Assembly (NCBI GenBank): GCA_035529935.1
Contig: DATKVT010000112.1
Coordinates: forward strand, 1-33,667
DNA length: 33,667 nucleotides
Reading direction: 5' to 3'
Source of the DNA: Williamwhitmania sp.
Lineage (GTDB): Bacteria; Bacteroidota; Bacteroidia; Bacteroidales; Williamwhitmaniaceae
Both the position numbers and the translations under genes were made by a program. A model generated the notes under the pieces. That model searched no databases and was not told where the DNA came from. It worked only from the letters and a program-made list of their open reading frames with translations. Shown one piece after another: positions 1 to 8,171 of the stretch (positions are counted from its first letter, which is position 1; each line of letters starts with the position of its first letter).

Positions 1-80
1 ACGAAAAAATCAAGCCTTGGCTGCTCGCCGACCCTTTACGGCCTCGCGAGCTAAAACGGCAATACTCGCTTCGCTCAAAC

Positions 81-158
81 AGCCGCCGTTTTTGCGCTCC
101 CTTCGGCCTAAGGGTCCCCGGCTGCGCAGCCTAGGGCGCTCGCTTGAACACGGCGGCT
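81..158. repeat. 9-bp inverted repeat enclosing REP copy 1
   Basis: AGCCGCCGT at 81-89 is the exact reverse complement of ACGGCGGCT at 150-158. The pair brackets the first copy of the 48-base duplicated element, so the whole 78-base unit can fold as a long cruciform or hairpin. Confidence 0.6.
94..141. repeat. Dispersed repeat element, copy 1
   Basis: A 48-base element starting GCGCTCCCTTCGGCC and ending CCTAGGGCGCTC. It recurs at 677-723 with only two differences (one G deleted, one G/C change), and its right part recurs exactly at 423-441. It contains the internal palindrome GGCTGCGCAGCC. A dispersed REP-type element is the simplest reading. Confidence 0.75.
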
Positions 159-265
159 TCCGAATGACTCAGGATAGGCGCTTCTCCATTTTTCTTTTTT
201 CATACGCCACCTTCGCCGTAGGCGATGAAATTTTGTAGAAAAGAGTAGCTATCCTTGTTGCTAAT

Positions 266-278
266 ACTCCGTAGGAGT
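266..278. repeat. Short palindrome ACTCC-GTA-GGAGT
   Basis: Perfect 5-bp arms around a GTA centre. The core CTCCGTAGG is shared with the larger inverted repeat that begins at 508, suggesting related REP-like modules. Confidence 0.55.
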
Positions 279-335
279 TTAACCTTTTAATGATGGTGCA
301 TAGCGCTCGCCTTCGGACTATCGCCATAGAATGGC

Positions 336-362
336 ATAGCCCACGGTTTCAACCGTGGCTAT
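336..362. repeat. REP-like hairpin with 12-bp arms
   Basis: The left arm ATAGCCCACGGTT pairs with AACCGTGGCTAT, with a single bulged C and a 2-base loop. The hairpin has no U-run after it, so it is not a typical terminator. Its form (CCACGGTT-TC-AACCGTGG) is like palindromes that recur between genes in Bacteroidota. Confidence 0.65.
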
Positions 363-422
363 AAATTACCGTTGGAAAGCCCAAACCGTTTCAATGGTTT
401 ATTGAGTTCGCAGACCCTTATT

Positions 423-441
423 GGCTCCGCAGCCTAGGGCG
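423..441. repeat. Partial third copy of dispersed element
   Basis: These 19 bases are identical to 702-720 inside the second full copy. Only the right part of the element is present here, so this is a truncated copy. Confidence 0.65.
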
Positions 442-467
442 CGGAAAAGCTCTCGGCACCGTGGGAG

Positions 468-607
468 CCAAACGTTGGTAGCGTTTGGAAGGAGAGGCGT
501 TGGCGCTCCGTAGGTGCGCAACAATTTTCTTTGTCGGTGATTTGGGTAGCATAGTTGCGCACCTACGGCGCGCTGGCTCTATATGGATTACTTTTCCTAC
601 CAACGTT
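468..607. repeat. Nested inverted repeats around a 15-bp perfect palindrome
   Basis: Three layers are visible. An outer pair AACGTTGGTAG (471-481) and CTACCAACGTT (597-607) is perfect over 11 bp. Inside it, a 15-bp arm at 508-522 (CCGTAGGTGCGCAAC) is exactly complementary to 554-568, with a 31-base spacer. A third palindrome, CCAAACG/CGTTTGG (468-474/482-488), overlaps the left outer arm. Together they make a 130-140 base unit that could be a small MITE-like or BIME-like element. Confidence 0.65.
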
Positions 608-608
608 A

Positions 609-623
609 GGCCTCTACGAGGCC
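609..623. repeat. Palindrome GGCCTC-TAC-GAGGCC
   Basis: Perfect 6-bp arms around TAC, two bases after the outer arm of the nested inverted repeat. Another module in the REP-like cluster. Confidence 0.6.
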
Positions 624-676
624 GTATTCAGGAAGAACCTACCGGTTATACCCAAATTCAATTTTGCCGTTGAAAA

Positions 677-723
677 GCGCTCCCTTCGGCCTAAGGTCCC
701 CGGCTCCGCAGCCTAGGGCGCTC
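677..723. repeat. Dispersed repeat element, copy 2
   Basis: A 47-base element that is the second full copy of 94-141. It differs by one deleted G after CCTAAGG and by C instead of G in the GGCTCCGCAGCC core. It is the last REP-like module before the heptamer array. Confidence 0.75.
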
Positions 724-780
724 CAACTGGCAGTTTCAATTTCCTAATTTCTAATTTCTATTTTCAATCTCCCTTTTTTT

Positions 781-964
<184 letters not shown>

Positions 965-1048
965 CATTTAACACTTCTTAACCATATCCATCCGACATTG
1001 TAGCATCTAATTTGTTTTCCACTATAATATTAACTTAAATATAGAACT

Positions 1049-1612
1049 ATGAGAAAGATAATGAATGCTGTAAGCAAGAGTTTCTTGTTGATGGCTGTCT
1101 TGCTGGTTACAGCACTTAATGGATTTGGTCAAAACATGCACAAAATGGCCATGAAATCAGAAGTTCAAAAGGCTGTTTGCATTCTCTACCCTACTGCAGG
1201 AAATAATGTTAGTGGTGTAATTACATTTACACAAACACCCGACGGAATTCTGGTTTCGGGCGACGTTAAAGGCTTAACCCCCGGGAAGCATGGATTTCAT
1301 ATTCATGAATGCGGCGATTGCACTGCTGCCGACGGCACATCGGCTGGCGGGCATTTTAATCCAACCCATATGCCCCACGGTGCTCCTACGGATGCAAAGC
1401 GCCACGTAGGCGATATGGGCAATATTGTTGCCGATGCCTCAGGTAAAGCACATGTGGAATATGTCGATAAGGTTATTCAGCTGAATGGACCTCTCTCTAT
1501 TCTTGGTCGTGGAATTATTGTTCACCAAGGTGCCGATGACTTCGTAACCCAACCAACGGGAAATGCAGGCTCTCGGGTAGCCTGTGGCGTGATTGGTGTG
1601 GCAAAAAAGTAA
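1049..1612 (+). CDS. sodC: Cu/Zn superoxide dismutase (SodC), exported
   Basis: Converts superoxide to oxygen and hydrogen peroxide, normally in the periplasm or at the cell surface. The 187-aa protein begins with a basic and hydrophobic signal peptide (about residues 1-27). All metal ligands are visible: H84 and H86 in GFHIHE, bridging H102 in GGHFNP, H110, H119 and D122 for zinc, and H159 in IIVHQGADD for copper. C88 or C91 can pair with C179 in SRVACGVIG, and R176 matches the active-site arginine. Length and motif order fit bacterial SodC. The ATG at 1049 is chosen because it gives the full signal peptide; M5 is an alternative. It stands alone, preceded by the repeat region and followed by a convergent gene. 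Identification is firm. Confidence 0.95.
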   Translation: MRKIMNAVSKSFLLMAVLLVTALNGFGQNMHKMAMKSEVQKAVCILYPTAGNNVSGVITFTQTPDGILVSGDVKGLTPGKHGFHIHECGDCTAADGTSAGGHFNPTHMPHGAPTDAKRHVGDMGNIVADASGKAHVEYVDKVIQLNGPLSILGRGIIVHQGADDFVTQPTGNAGSRVACGVIGVAKK

Positions 1613-1670
1613 TTTGGAAATAGCCGCCTTGTCCTAGAGCAAGGCTACGGTTTATGCATTTCGCACAGCT

Positions 1671-1706
1671 TGTAAATGGGTCTGACAATCGTTAGACCCA
1701 TTTACA
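1671..1706. terminator. Perfect 13-bp hairpin between convergent genes
   Basis: TGTAAATGGGTCT at 1671-1683 is exactly complementary to 1694-1706. The 10-base centre can add three more pairs (one G-U), leaving a 4-base loop. It lies between sodC (+) and the convergent membrane-protein gene (-), so it may stop transcription from both sides or protect 3' ends. There is no long T-run on either strand, so a classical rho-independent terminator is not certain. Confidence 0.5.
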
Positions 1707-1858
1707 TTATGATTAACTCTCTTGTGCAGAGTGGTTGTCTCGTCCCTTGTAAAGTTAGGCTTTGCAAAAAATACCCTAGTTGGCATTTCCGCTGCTGGCA
1801 GATACCTACCGCTCAACCTTTGTTGACTGGCTTGGTAACTAGTCACTCTTCACTTTTT

Positions 1859-2377
1859 TTACTTAACAACGTAGTCGATTCCCAGCTGCTCTTTAATAAA
1901 GATGGCAATTTCAATGGCTCGGTCGTAGTCGGTGTTAATTAACCGCACCACCCTGGTGTCGGTGTAGAAAAACATGTCGAACGACTTAAAGGTAGAGGTT
2001 ACCGGCAGCACCGCATTAAAGCGGCTTACGCTTCGTTTGGTGGTGATTTTAATAAGGAGCCCCTTGCAGCCGGTTGGAATTTTCACCCGTTTGGTGGACG
2101 TCACCATCCCAAACATGCGCGATTCCAGCAGCACCTCCTTGGGCTCGTCTACAACGGTAATGGTTGAACTTGTGGAGACAATAATTAGCCCAATTCCGGT
2201 AAGCATAAAGGCTATGCTGAAGTAGCCATAGGGTTCTTCGCTTGCCGAGGTGAATAGCACTAAGCAAAGAAGGATTACGGCAACACAAATAAATAGGTAT
2301 CCGGTTGCAATTAGCCCGGGAGAGAAGAGATTATAGGTATAACTTTTCGATTGGGTGTTACTATCAGTTGCTTGCAT
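1859..2377 (-). CDS. Small membrane protein with two TM helices, unknown function
   Basis: I do not recognise a named family. The 172-aa product has two hydrophobic helices near the N-terminus (about residues 20-44 and 53-72) with a short loop between them. These are followed by a soluble, beta-rich cytosolic-looking domain (VDEPKEVLLESRMFG, then TSTKRVKIPTG, and alternating hydrophobics to the C-terminus). The layout resembles bacterial PH-like membrane proteins, but that is only a shape-based guess. The frame opens with GTG at 2380, immediately followed by ATG at 2377, which I take as the start. It lies 79 bases downstream of xerD on the same strand and could be cotranscribed with it. Confidence 0.6.
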   Translation of the reverse strand: MQATDSNTQSKSYTYNLFSPGLIATGYLFICVAVILLCLVLFTSASEEPYGYFSIAFMLTGIGLIIVSTSSTITVVDEPKEVLLESRMFGMVTSTKRVKIPTGCKGLLIKITTKRSVSRFNAVLPVTSTFKSFDMFFYTDTRVVRLINTDYDRAIEIAIFIKEQLGIDYVVK

Positions 2378-2459
2378 CACGCTTTGGGGTAATTTGAAGT
2401 TGCTTCATCCTTTTACTGGATTTCAATCTGCTGGTTGTTTTATAAAGGAATGTAGATGG

Positions 2460-3356
2460 CTACGCCCTAGGGTGAAACTGCATAATGGTTTCGCGGAGGT
2501 AGGTGTTGTCGAGGTGGGTGTATATTTCGGTGGTGAGGATGGACTCGTGGCCCAGCATCTCCTGCACCGCGCGGAGGTCGGCGCCACCCTCCACAAGGTG
2601 TGTGGCAAAGCTGTGGCGGAAGGTGTGTGGGCTTATGGTTTTCTTGATCCCAGCCTTTTCGGCCAGCTTCTTTGTGATGGTAAAAATCATGACGCGCGAG
2701 AGCTTCTTTCCGCTGCGGTTCAGAAACAGGATATCCTTGCTGCCAACGTCGGGGTCTTTTTGGTTGCGGTCGGGGAGGTAGTATCCAATCTCGGTAATGG
2801 CTCTCTTGCTTATGGGAACTAGCCGCTCCTTGTTGCCCTTGCCCGTAACCTTAATATATTCGTCGTTGAAGTGGAGATCGGAGAGTTTTATGCCCACCAG
2901 CTCCGAAACGCGCAAGCCACAGCTGTAGAGGGTCTCCAGCATGGCCTTGTTCCTATGTCCGTCGGGTTTGCTCAGGTCTATGCAGCCAATAATGGCATCA
3001 ATCTCCTCCACGCTAAGCACCGTGGGAAGTTTCCGACCCACCTTTGGTCCCTGAAGCAGCTCGGTGGGGTCGTTCTCAATGGATTCCTCCAGCTGCAGGT
3101 AGCGAAAAAAACCCTTGATGCCCGAAAGCACGCGGGCTTGGCTTCGCTTATTGAGGCCGCTCTCCTCTATGTGCGTTAGAAATTGCTCCACATCCTGCTG
3201 GTTGATTTTTGTGGGTACCTGTTTTCCAAGAGTCTGAGCACAAAAATGCCACAGCTTTGCCATGTCGGTAGCGTAGGCCGAAATGGAGTTTTCAGAAAGT
3301 CCTTTCTCAAGGCGAAGAAAGCTGCTAAAGCCTTTAATTGCATCGTTCCAATTCAT
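2460..3356 (-). CDS. xerD: Site-specific tyrosine recombinase XerD/XerC type
   Basis: Resolves chromosome dimers at dif together with a partner Xer recombinase, working at the septum with FtsK. The 298-aa length is typical. An N-terminal SAM-like core-binding domain (about 1-95) precedes the catalytic domain. All catalytic residues are seen: R149 in CGLRVSE, K173 in TGKGNKE, H244 and R247 in HTFRHSFATH, H270 in LGHES and the nucleophile Y279 in IYTH. There are no adjacent integron, att-site or transposon features, which favours a housekeeping Xer protein over a mobile-element integrase. It is divergent from pyk. Whether it is the XerC or XerD partner cannot be settled from one copy; XerD is the better guess. 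Confidence 0.9.
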   Translation of the reverse strand: MNWNDAIKGFSSFLRLEKGLSENSISAYATDMAKLWHFCAQTLGKQVPTKINQQDVEQFLTHIEESGLNKRSQARVLSGIKGFFRYLQLEESIENDPTELLQGPKVGRKLPTVLSVEEIDAIIGCIDLSKPDGHRNKAMLETLYSCGLRVSELVGIKLSDLHFNDEYIKVTGKGNKERLVPISKRAITEIGYYLPDRNQKDPDVGSKDILFLNRSGKKLSRVMIFTITKKLAEKAGIKKTISPHTFRHSFATHLVEGGADLRAVQEMLGHESILTTEIYTHLDNTYLRETIMQFHPRA

Positions 3357-3432
3357 TGCCTTGCTGTTGTGTTAAATTTTTTTTAGCTGGTGGATGGCTG
3401 GTTTTTTTTTGGTTACTTTGCATCAAATTGGC

Positions 3433-3466
3433 CAAATGTAGCTCGTTTTTCTTCATCTTCTCCAAA
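3433..3466 (-). promoter_or_regulatory. Bacteroidota-type promoter for xerD
   Basis: Read on the (-) strand, a TTTG box (3466-3463) is followed after 22 bases by TACATTTG (3440-3433). This matches the Bacteroidota sigma-ABfr consensus of a -33 TTTG and a -7 TAnnTTTG at 17-23 base spacing. The predicted start of transcription lies about 70 bases before the xerD ATG. This is a pattern match only. Confidence 0.4.
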
Positions 3467-3494
3467 AAACATTAAAATACAAAACATATAAACT

Positions 3495-4925
3495 ATGGTA
3501 AAACGTACAAAGATTGTTGCAACAATTAGTGACAGACGCTGTGAAGTTGATTTTCTGGAACGGTTGTATAAGGAGGGTGTAAATGTAGTGAGGCTCAACA
3601 CCGCCCACCAGTCTCCTTCCGAATCCGTTAAGCTAATTGAAAATGTCCGGAAAGTCTCGGACAAAATTGCCATTCTTGTCGATACCAAAGGTCCTGAAAT
3701 TCGCACTACATCCATGGCCGGCGACGCTGGCTTTGAAGTGGCTACAGGCGATACCGTTATTGTAAAGGGCGATCCCACCGGTGTTTCGTCGCGCAGCTGC
3801 CTGTGTTTGTCGTATGCCAATATTGCCAAGGACATTAAAGCAGGTACGCTTCTGCTTATAGACGATGGCGATATTGCGCTGGAGGTAAAGCAGGTGAAAA
3901 ATGACGAGCTGGTGTGTGAGGTGAAAAACCACGGCACCATTAAGGGTCACAAGAGCGTAAATATTCCAAGCGTATCCATCAACCTGCCCTCGCTTTCGGA
4001 GAAGGATATCGATTTTGTGCACTTTGCAGTGGATATGAAGATTGACTTCATTGCCCACTCCTTTGTCCGCCGCAAGGAGGATCTGATGGCAATTCAAGCC
4101 ATTCTCGATGAAAGGAAGAGCCCCATTAAGCTCATTGCCAAGATTGAAAACCGCGAAGGCGTAGATAACATCGACGAAATACTCGACTATGCCTACGGTA
4201 TTATGGTTGCCCGAGGTGATTTGGGCATTGAAATTCCGGCCGAGCAAATTCCGGTGGTGCAGCGTCAGCTCATTCGAAAGTGCATTTTGAGTAAGAAACC
4301 GGTAATTATTGCTACCCAAATGCTCCACACCATGATCGAAAACCCACGCCCCACCCGTGCCGAGGTGAGCGACGTAGCCAACGCTATATACCAGCGCACC
4401 GACGCTGTTATGCTTAGCGGCGAGACAGCCTACGGGGAGTATCCCGAGGAGGCGGTAAAGGTTATGACCAGTATTGCCAATGAAATAGAATCGCATCAGG
4501 AACCCGATGTGGAGATCAACTTTATTAGGGTTAATAACGAGATTACTGCCATCCTTGCAAAATCGGCGGTTCGTGCCACCATTCAGCTTCCCATTAAGGC
4601 CGTGATTGTTGATACTCTTTCAGGTAGAACAGGCCGTTATATCTCCGGATTCAGGGGGTTGGTGCCGGTGTATGCCATGTGCTACAAGGAATACGTTATG
4701 CGTCAGCTGGCACTATCGTATGGTGTTGAGGCAATGTATTTGGAACCTCGTTTTACTCACAAGCATGAATTTGTGCACGAAGCCATGCAAATGCTGCTCG
4801 ACCAGCACAAGCTCGAGCTCAACGACATGGTGGTAGTTATTGGTGGAAGCTTTGGCCCAAGCAATGGAGCTACGTTCATGGAAATAAGTAAGGTGTCTAA
4901 CATGCTTCATCTAGGTAAGGTGTAA
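3495..4925 (+). CDS. pyk: Pyruvate kinase
   Basis: Catalyses phosphoenolpyruvate plus ADP to pyruvate plus ATP, the last step of glycolysis, in the cytosol. The 476-aa length is standard. Visible signatures are KIVATISD at the N-terminus, VDTKGPEIR, LIAKIENREGVDNIDEI carrying the catalytic lysine, MVARGDLGIEIP, and PVIIATQML followed by NPRPTRAEVSDVANA and DAVMLSGETAYGEYP. The C-terminal regulatory domain runs from about 350 to 476. The N-terminal phosphate-binding region reads RLNTAHQ where many enzymes have RxNFSHG; this variant is compatible with Bacteroidota enzymes I recall. The gene is transcribed away from xerD and is followed after 109 bases by the surface-protein set. Confidence 0.96.
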   Translation: MVKRTKIVATISDRRCEVDFLERLYKEGVNVVRLNTAHQSPSESVKLIENVRKVSDKIAILVDTKGPEIRTTSMAGDAGFEVATGDTVIVKGDPTGVSSRSCLCLSYANIAKDIKAGTLLLIDDGDIALEVKQVKNDELVCEVKNHGTIKGHKSVNIPSVSINLPSLSEKDIDFVHFAVDMKIDFIAHSFVRRKEDLMAIQAILDERKSPIKLIAKIENREGVDNIDEILDYAYGIMVARGDLGIEIPAEQIPVVQRQLIRKCILSKKPVIIATQMLHTMIENPRPTRAEVSDVANAIYQRTDAVMLSGETAYGEYPEEAVKVMTSIANEIESHQEPDVEINFIRVNNEITAILAKSAVRATIQLPIKAVIVDTLSGRTGRYISGFRGLVPVYAMCYKEYVMRQLALSYGVEAMYLEPRFTHKHEFVHEAMQMLLDQHKLELNDMVVVIGGSFGPSNGATFMEISKVSNMLHLGKV

Positions 4926-5034
4926 GGATTTAGTACGATGCTCAACGCTGGAGTGTCGTTCACAAACTTTTCGGAATAGGTTGACGTTTTCCTTCATATA
5001 TTTACGGTGAATATGTCAACCAAATATTCTTCTC

Positions 5035-5547
5035 ATGGGAGTTCCAATTCTGAACGTTATTTTGGGTGGAATGATGAGCATGATGCTCCACCCGGTGCAC
5101 GTATCAGTTACCACTATCGACGTAAAGGCTGATAGTGCGAAAGTTTACGTTCAAGTGAAGCTCTTTACCAACGATATCCAGCTAGTGGTGAACAACACCT
5201 GTGCTGCCAACTTGCAGCTTGGTACCAAGGAGGAGGCTCCCAATGCTGATACCCTTATGGTGCAGTACCTCACCAATCGTCTTTTTATTGAAATTAACAA
5301 GAAACCTATTACCTTGCGGTTTGTTGATCGGAGAATGAATGAGGAGTCGGTATGGGTTATACTTGAAGGTGATTTGGATACCCCAAAACACGGAAAGTTT
5401 GTTCTTAACTCAGCTGCAGTGGAGAATACCATGCTGCTCGACCTCTTTGAAGATCAAAGTAACCTACTTATTTTTGGCCAGGGTAATGGCACGGAAAAGG
5501 GTTACATGATGAACATTGGCAACGTTAAGCAGACGATTGAGTTGTAA
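5035..5547 (+). CDS. DUF6702 family protein, probably exported
   Basis: Function unknown. The 170-aa protein starts with a short hydrophobic stretch followed by LHPVHVSVTTIDV, the hallmark opening of the Bacteroidota DUF6702 family (LHPxHVSxTxI). A beta-rich domain follows, with a conserved-looking NKKPITLRFVDRRMNEESVWVILEG region of alternating strands. The gene ends three bases before the start of the next, so the two are very probably cotranscribed and perhaps translationally coupled. DUF6702 proteins are usually predicted to act in the periplasm. No catalytic residues can be assigned. Confidence 0.75.
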   Translation: MGVPILNVILGGMMSMMLHPVHVSVTTIDVKADSAKVYVQVKLFTNDIQLVVNNTCAANLQLGTKEEAPNADTLMVQYLTNRLFIEINKKPITLRFVDRRMNEESVWVILEGDLDTPKHGKFVLNSAAVENTMLLDLFEDQSNLLIFGQGNGTEKGYMMNIGNVKQTIEL

Positions 5548-5550
5548 CCG

Positions 5551-8154
5551 ATGAAGAATATTTTACTCTTCTACCTATTATGCCTTTTGCCGCTGGTTGG
5601 CTTTGCTACTCATAATAGAGCTGGAGAAATTACTTACCGTCAAATTTCCGGGCTTACCTACGAAATAACGGTGGTTACCTACACGAGCTCACTTCCGGGA
5701 GCTGCCGATCGGCCAACGCTCCGTGTTACATATGGCGATAATGTTTCGGAAGAGGTGGCCCGTATCGAGTTGATCTACCTTCCCAATAATTACAAGCGTA
5801 ACACCTACAAATCGCAGCATACCTTTCCTGGCCCTGGGGCGTACGATATTGTTGTGGAGGATCCCAACCGTAATTACGGAGTGAAGAATATTCCCAACTC
5901 TGTGTTTACCGTATTTACCATCAAGTCGACGCTTGTAATTAATGCCGAGCTAGGGAACAATACAACACCTGTTCTGCTTAACCCGCCCATTGATATGGCG
6001 GGGCTTCACCAGCTGTTTGTGCATAACCCTGCCGCATACGATGCCGAGGGCGATAGCCTCTCATACGACCTTACCGTTTGCCTTGGAGAGGATGGAAACC
6101 CCATTCCCGGTTATACATTGCCACCAGCCTCGAGGAGCCTGACCGTGAATCCGGTTACCGGCGATTTGATTTGGGATTCCCCAACCGATACCGGCAGCTA
6201 CAACGTGGCCATCAACGTGATGGAGTGGCGCGATGGTATAAAAATTGGAAACATCGTTCGCGATATGCAAATTGATGTAAGAAACACCACCAACCGCCCA
6301 CCGGTGAACGACCCACTTCCCAAGCTGTGCGTGGAGGCTGGCAAAAAAATATCTTTATTAGTAACCTCCCGCGATCCCGACAACGATCCCTTGTCGCATA
6401 AAGTTATTGGTGGGCCGCTAAACCTTTCCGTTAGTCCGGCTAAAAGCCTTCAGCTAATTTCGGCTAGTGCGGGTAGAATCACCTCACTTTTTACCTGGCA
6501 AACCGTTTGCCAGCATGTTCGGAAACAACCCTACGAGATTATTCTAAAGGCAGAGGATAACAACCCACACGTTAGCTTGGTGGACATGGATCCACTAATT
6601 ATTACTGTTTTGGGTCCCGCCCCTAAGAATTTGAAGGCGGAACCGGCAACCAATGCGGTTACGCTAAGTTGGGAGTCCTGCGGCTGCGGAAATATTAAGG
6701 GCTATAACATCTATAGGAAGGTCGACTCCTCCAGCTTTGTGCTCGACTCCTGCCAAACAAACCAGCTAACCGAAGCAGGGTTTACAAAGATTGGATTTGT
6801 TGATACCACCAGTTCCACCACATACATAGACAATAATCAGGGCATTGGTCTTACTCAGGGTGGCCTCTATTGCTACCGGATAGCTGCCGTTTTTAACGAC
6901 GATCAGGAGGGCTATCCGTCCGATGAGGTATGCACACCGCTGGTTCCTGGATTACCTTTTATATGCAAGGTCAGCGTTGATTCCATTGCTGTGAATGGGA
7001 AAATATCGCTGGCATGGCGCATACCCACCGATTTTGACACACTTCAATTCCCTGGTCCATATCGTTACTATATTTCCCGTAGCAACGACCTGTGGGGTGG
7101 AAACTTTCAGGTGATTGATTCCTCTCTAACCTCCATAACGGATACCACCTATTTGGATACAGCAATCAACACGGTTGCTGGTCCATACTCCTACATGGTT
7201 GAACTTTACGATGTGCCAAAAGGAATGCGGGTAGGTTATCCGGGTGTAGCATCTGCTTTACTCCCTGAACTTACACCCACCGACAAGCAGGTGAATATCC
7301 ACTTTTCGAATAATACCCCTTGGCAAAATAGCGCTTACGATATCTACCGGAGCGAGGAGGGAGGACCATTCAATTTTGTGGTGACATCGCATTCCAAGGA
7401 TTACCAAGATAAAAATCTTATCAACGGTGAAAGCTATGCCTACTATGCTATTAGTCATGGAACATACACGTATGATAAGGTTCAGTATTCAAGCACCAAC
7501 CGGTCGCTTTTACGAACCATTACGCCATACGATAATATACCGCCATGCGCACCTTCGCTTTCGGTGGTTGTAAACTGCGATAGCCTTTTCAATGTATTGT
7601 ATTGGGCACTACCCGATGGCTCCTGTGGCTCCGATGTGGCGGGTTACATTTTATACTACTCCAACCTAGTTGATAATCCACTGGACAGCTTAACCTATAT
7701 TCCGCACCACGACGCGTTTAGCTTCAAGCACTTCCCAACGCTCAACCTTGGTGGAGCCTACGGAATTGTGGCGGTGGATTCGGTTGGAAATAGGAGCGAT
7801 ATGACCAAGGCTGTTGCCGCCGATAGCTGTAGCCTCTACGATCTACCTAACGTATTTACTCCTAATGGTGATGGGATAAACGATCTGTTTGTCCCGGTAA
7901 AGAATACCTACCAGTATGTCGAAAAGGTGTCGATGAAAATATTTAACCGCTACGGCGATTTGGTTTTCCAAACAGAAGACCCTCAAATACGTTGGGACGG
8001 AAAGGTTATGGGCACCAATAAATTGGCATCCCCGGGCGTTTACTACTATATTTGTGATGTTTGGGAGCGCCGTTCAATTGGCGTTTTTCTGGGGGCGCCC
8101 AAGGTAGGATTTGTATACCTGCTTACCGATAAGCAACATAATAAAACTGATTAA
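5551..8154 (+). CDS. T9SS type B surface protein with Fn3-like repeats
   Basis: A large secreted protein (867 aa). It has a classical signal peptide (about 1-19), then a conserved start HNRAGEITYRQI typical of Bacteroidota adhesin-like proteins, then beta-sandwich modules. A cadherin/PKD-like part covers about 150-345, and Fn3-like domains fall at about 356-465, 470-570 and beyond, each with GYNIYRK- or YYISRS-type strands. The last 103 residues (from 765) are a gliding-motility-associated C-terminal domain: LPNVFTPNGDGINDLF, then IFNRYGDLVFQ, W-D-G-K and SPGVYYYI. This domain is the type B signal for the type IX secretion system, so the protein should be exported across the outer membrane and attached or released. 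Specific ligand unknown. Confidence 0.9.
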   Translation: MKNILLFYLLCLLPLVGFATHNRAGEITYRQISGLTYEITVVTYTSSLPGAADRPTLRVTYGDNVSEEVARIELIYLPNNYKRNTYKSQHTFPGPGAYDIVVEDPNRNYGVKNIPNSVFTVFTIKSTLVINAELGNNTTPVLLNPPIDMAGLHQLFVHNPAAYDAEGDSLSYDLTVCLGEDGNPIPGYTLPPASRSLTVNPVTGDLIWDSPTDTGSYNVAINVMEWRDGIKIGNIVRDMQIDVRNTTNRPPVNDPLPKLCVEAGKKISLLVTSRDPDNDPLSHKVIGGPLNLSVSPAKSLQLISASAGRITSLFTWQTVCQHVRKQPYEIILKAEDNNPHVSLVDMDPLIITVLGPAPKNLKAEPATNAVTLSWESCGCGNIKGYNIYRKVDSSSFVLDSCQTNQLTEAGFTKIGFVDTTSSTTYIDNNQGIGLTQGGLYCYRIAAVFNDDQEGYPSDEVCTPLVPGLPFICKVSVDSIAVNGKISLAWRIPTDFDTLQFPGPYRYYISRSNDLWGGNFQVIDSSLTSITDTTYLDTAINTVAGPYSYMVELYDVPKGMRVGYPGVASALLPELTPTDKQVNIHFSNNTPWQNSAYDIYRSEEGGPFNFVVTSHSKDYQDKNLINGESYAYYAISHGTYTYDKVQYSSTNRSLLRTITPYDNIPPCAPSLSVVVNCDSLFNVLYWALPDGSCGSDVAGYILYYSNLVDNPLDSLTYIPHHDAFSFKHFPTLNLGGAYGIVAVDSVGNRSDMTKAVAADSCSLYDLPNVFTPNGDGINDLFVPVKNTYQYVEKVSMKIFNRYGDLVFQTEDPQIRWDGKVMGTNKLASPGVYYYICDVWERRSIGVFLGAPKVGFVYLLTDKQHNKTD

Positions 8155-8171
8155 TAGGAGCTGTTTACCAC

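Larger units (their letters stand above)
1..780. repeat. Gene-free region of REP-like palindromes
   Basis: I see no credible coding region here: the short open frames lack any recognisable domain and run through palindromes. The region is a mosaic of at least six different inverted repeats plus a duplicated 47-48 base element, annotated individually below. Such clusters of GC-rich palindromes in an otherwise AT-richer intergenic stretch resemble the REP/BIME-type elements that RAYT transposases mobilise in other bacteria. No RAYT gene is in the window, so mobility is inference. Confidence 0.6.

Noticed and set aside
17..238. 73-aa open frame on (+) near the left edge
   Set aside because: It runs through the palindromic repeat cluster, is rich in Arg, Ser and Leu as expected of GC-rich repeats, and has no domain.
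418..673. Overlapping 61- and 62-aa open frames on both strands
   Set aside because: They lie on the nested inverted repeat, so the two strands encode mirror-like short peptides. No initiation signal or homology pattern.
1676..1942. 88-aa open frame on (+) after sodC
   Set aside because: It starts inside the 13-bp hairpin and overlaps the end of the better supported membrane-protein gene on the other strand.
2460..3356. Integrase of a genomic island
   Set aside because: Length and residues fit housekeeping Xer, and no attachment repeats, tRNA gene or mobile-element genes adjoin it.
3633..4496. 287-aa open frame on (-) inside pyk
   Set aside because: The (+) frame is an unmistakable pyruvate kinase. 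The antisense peptide has no coherent domain.
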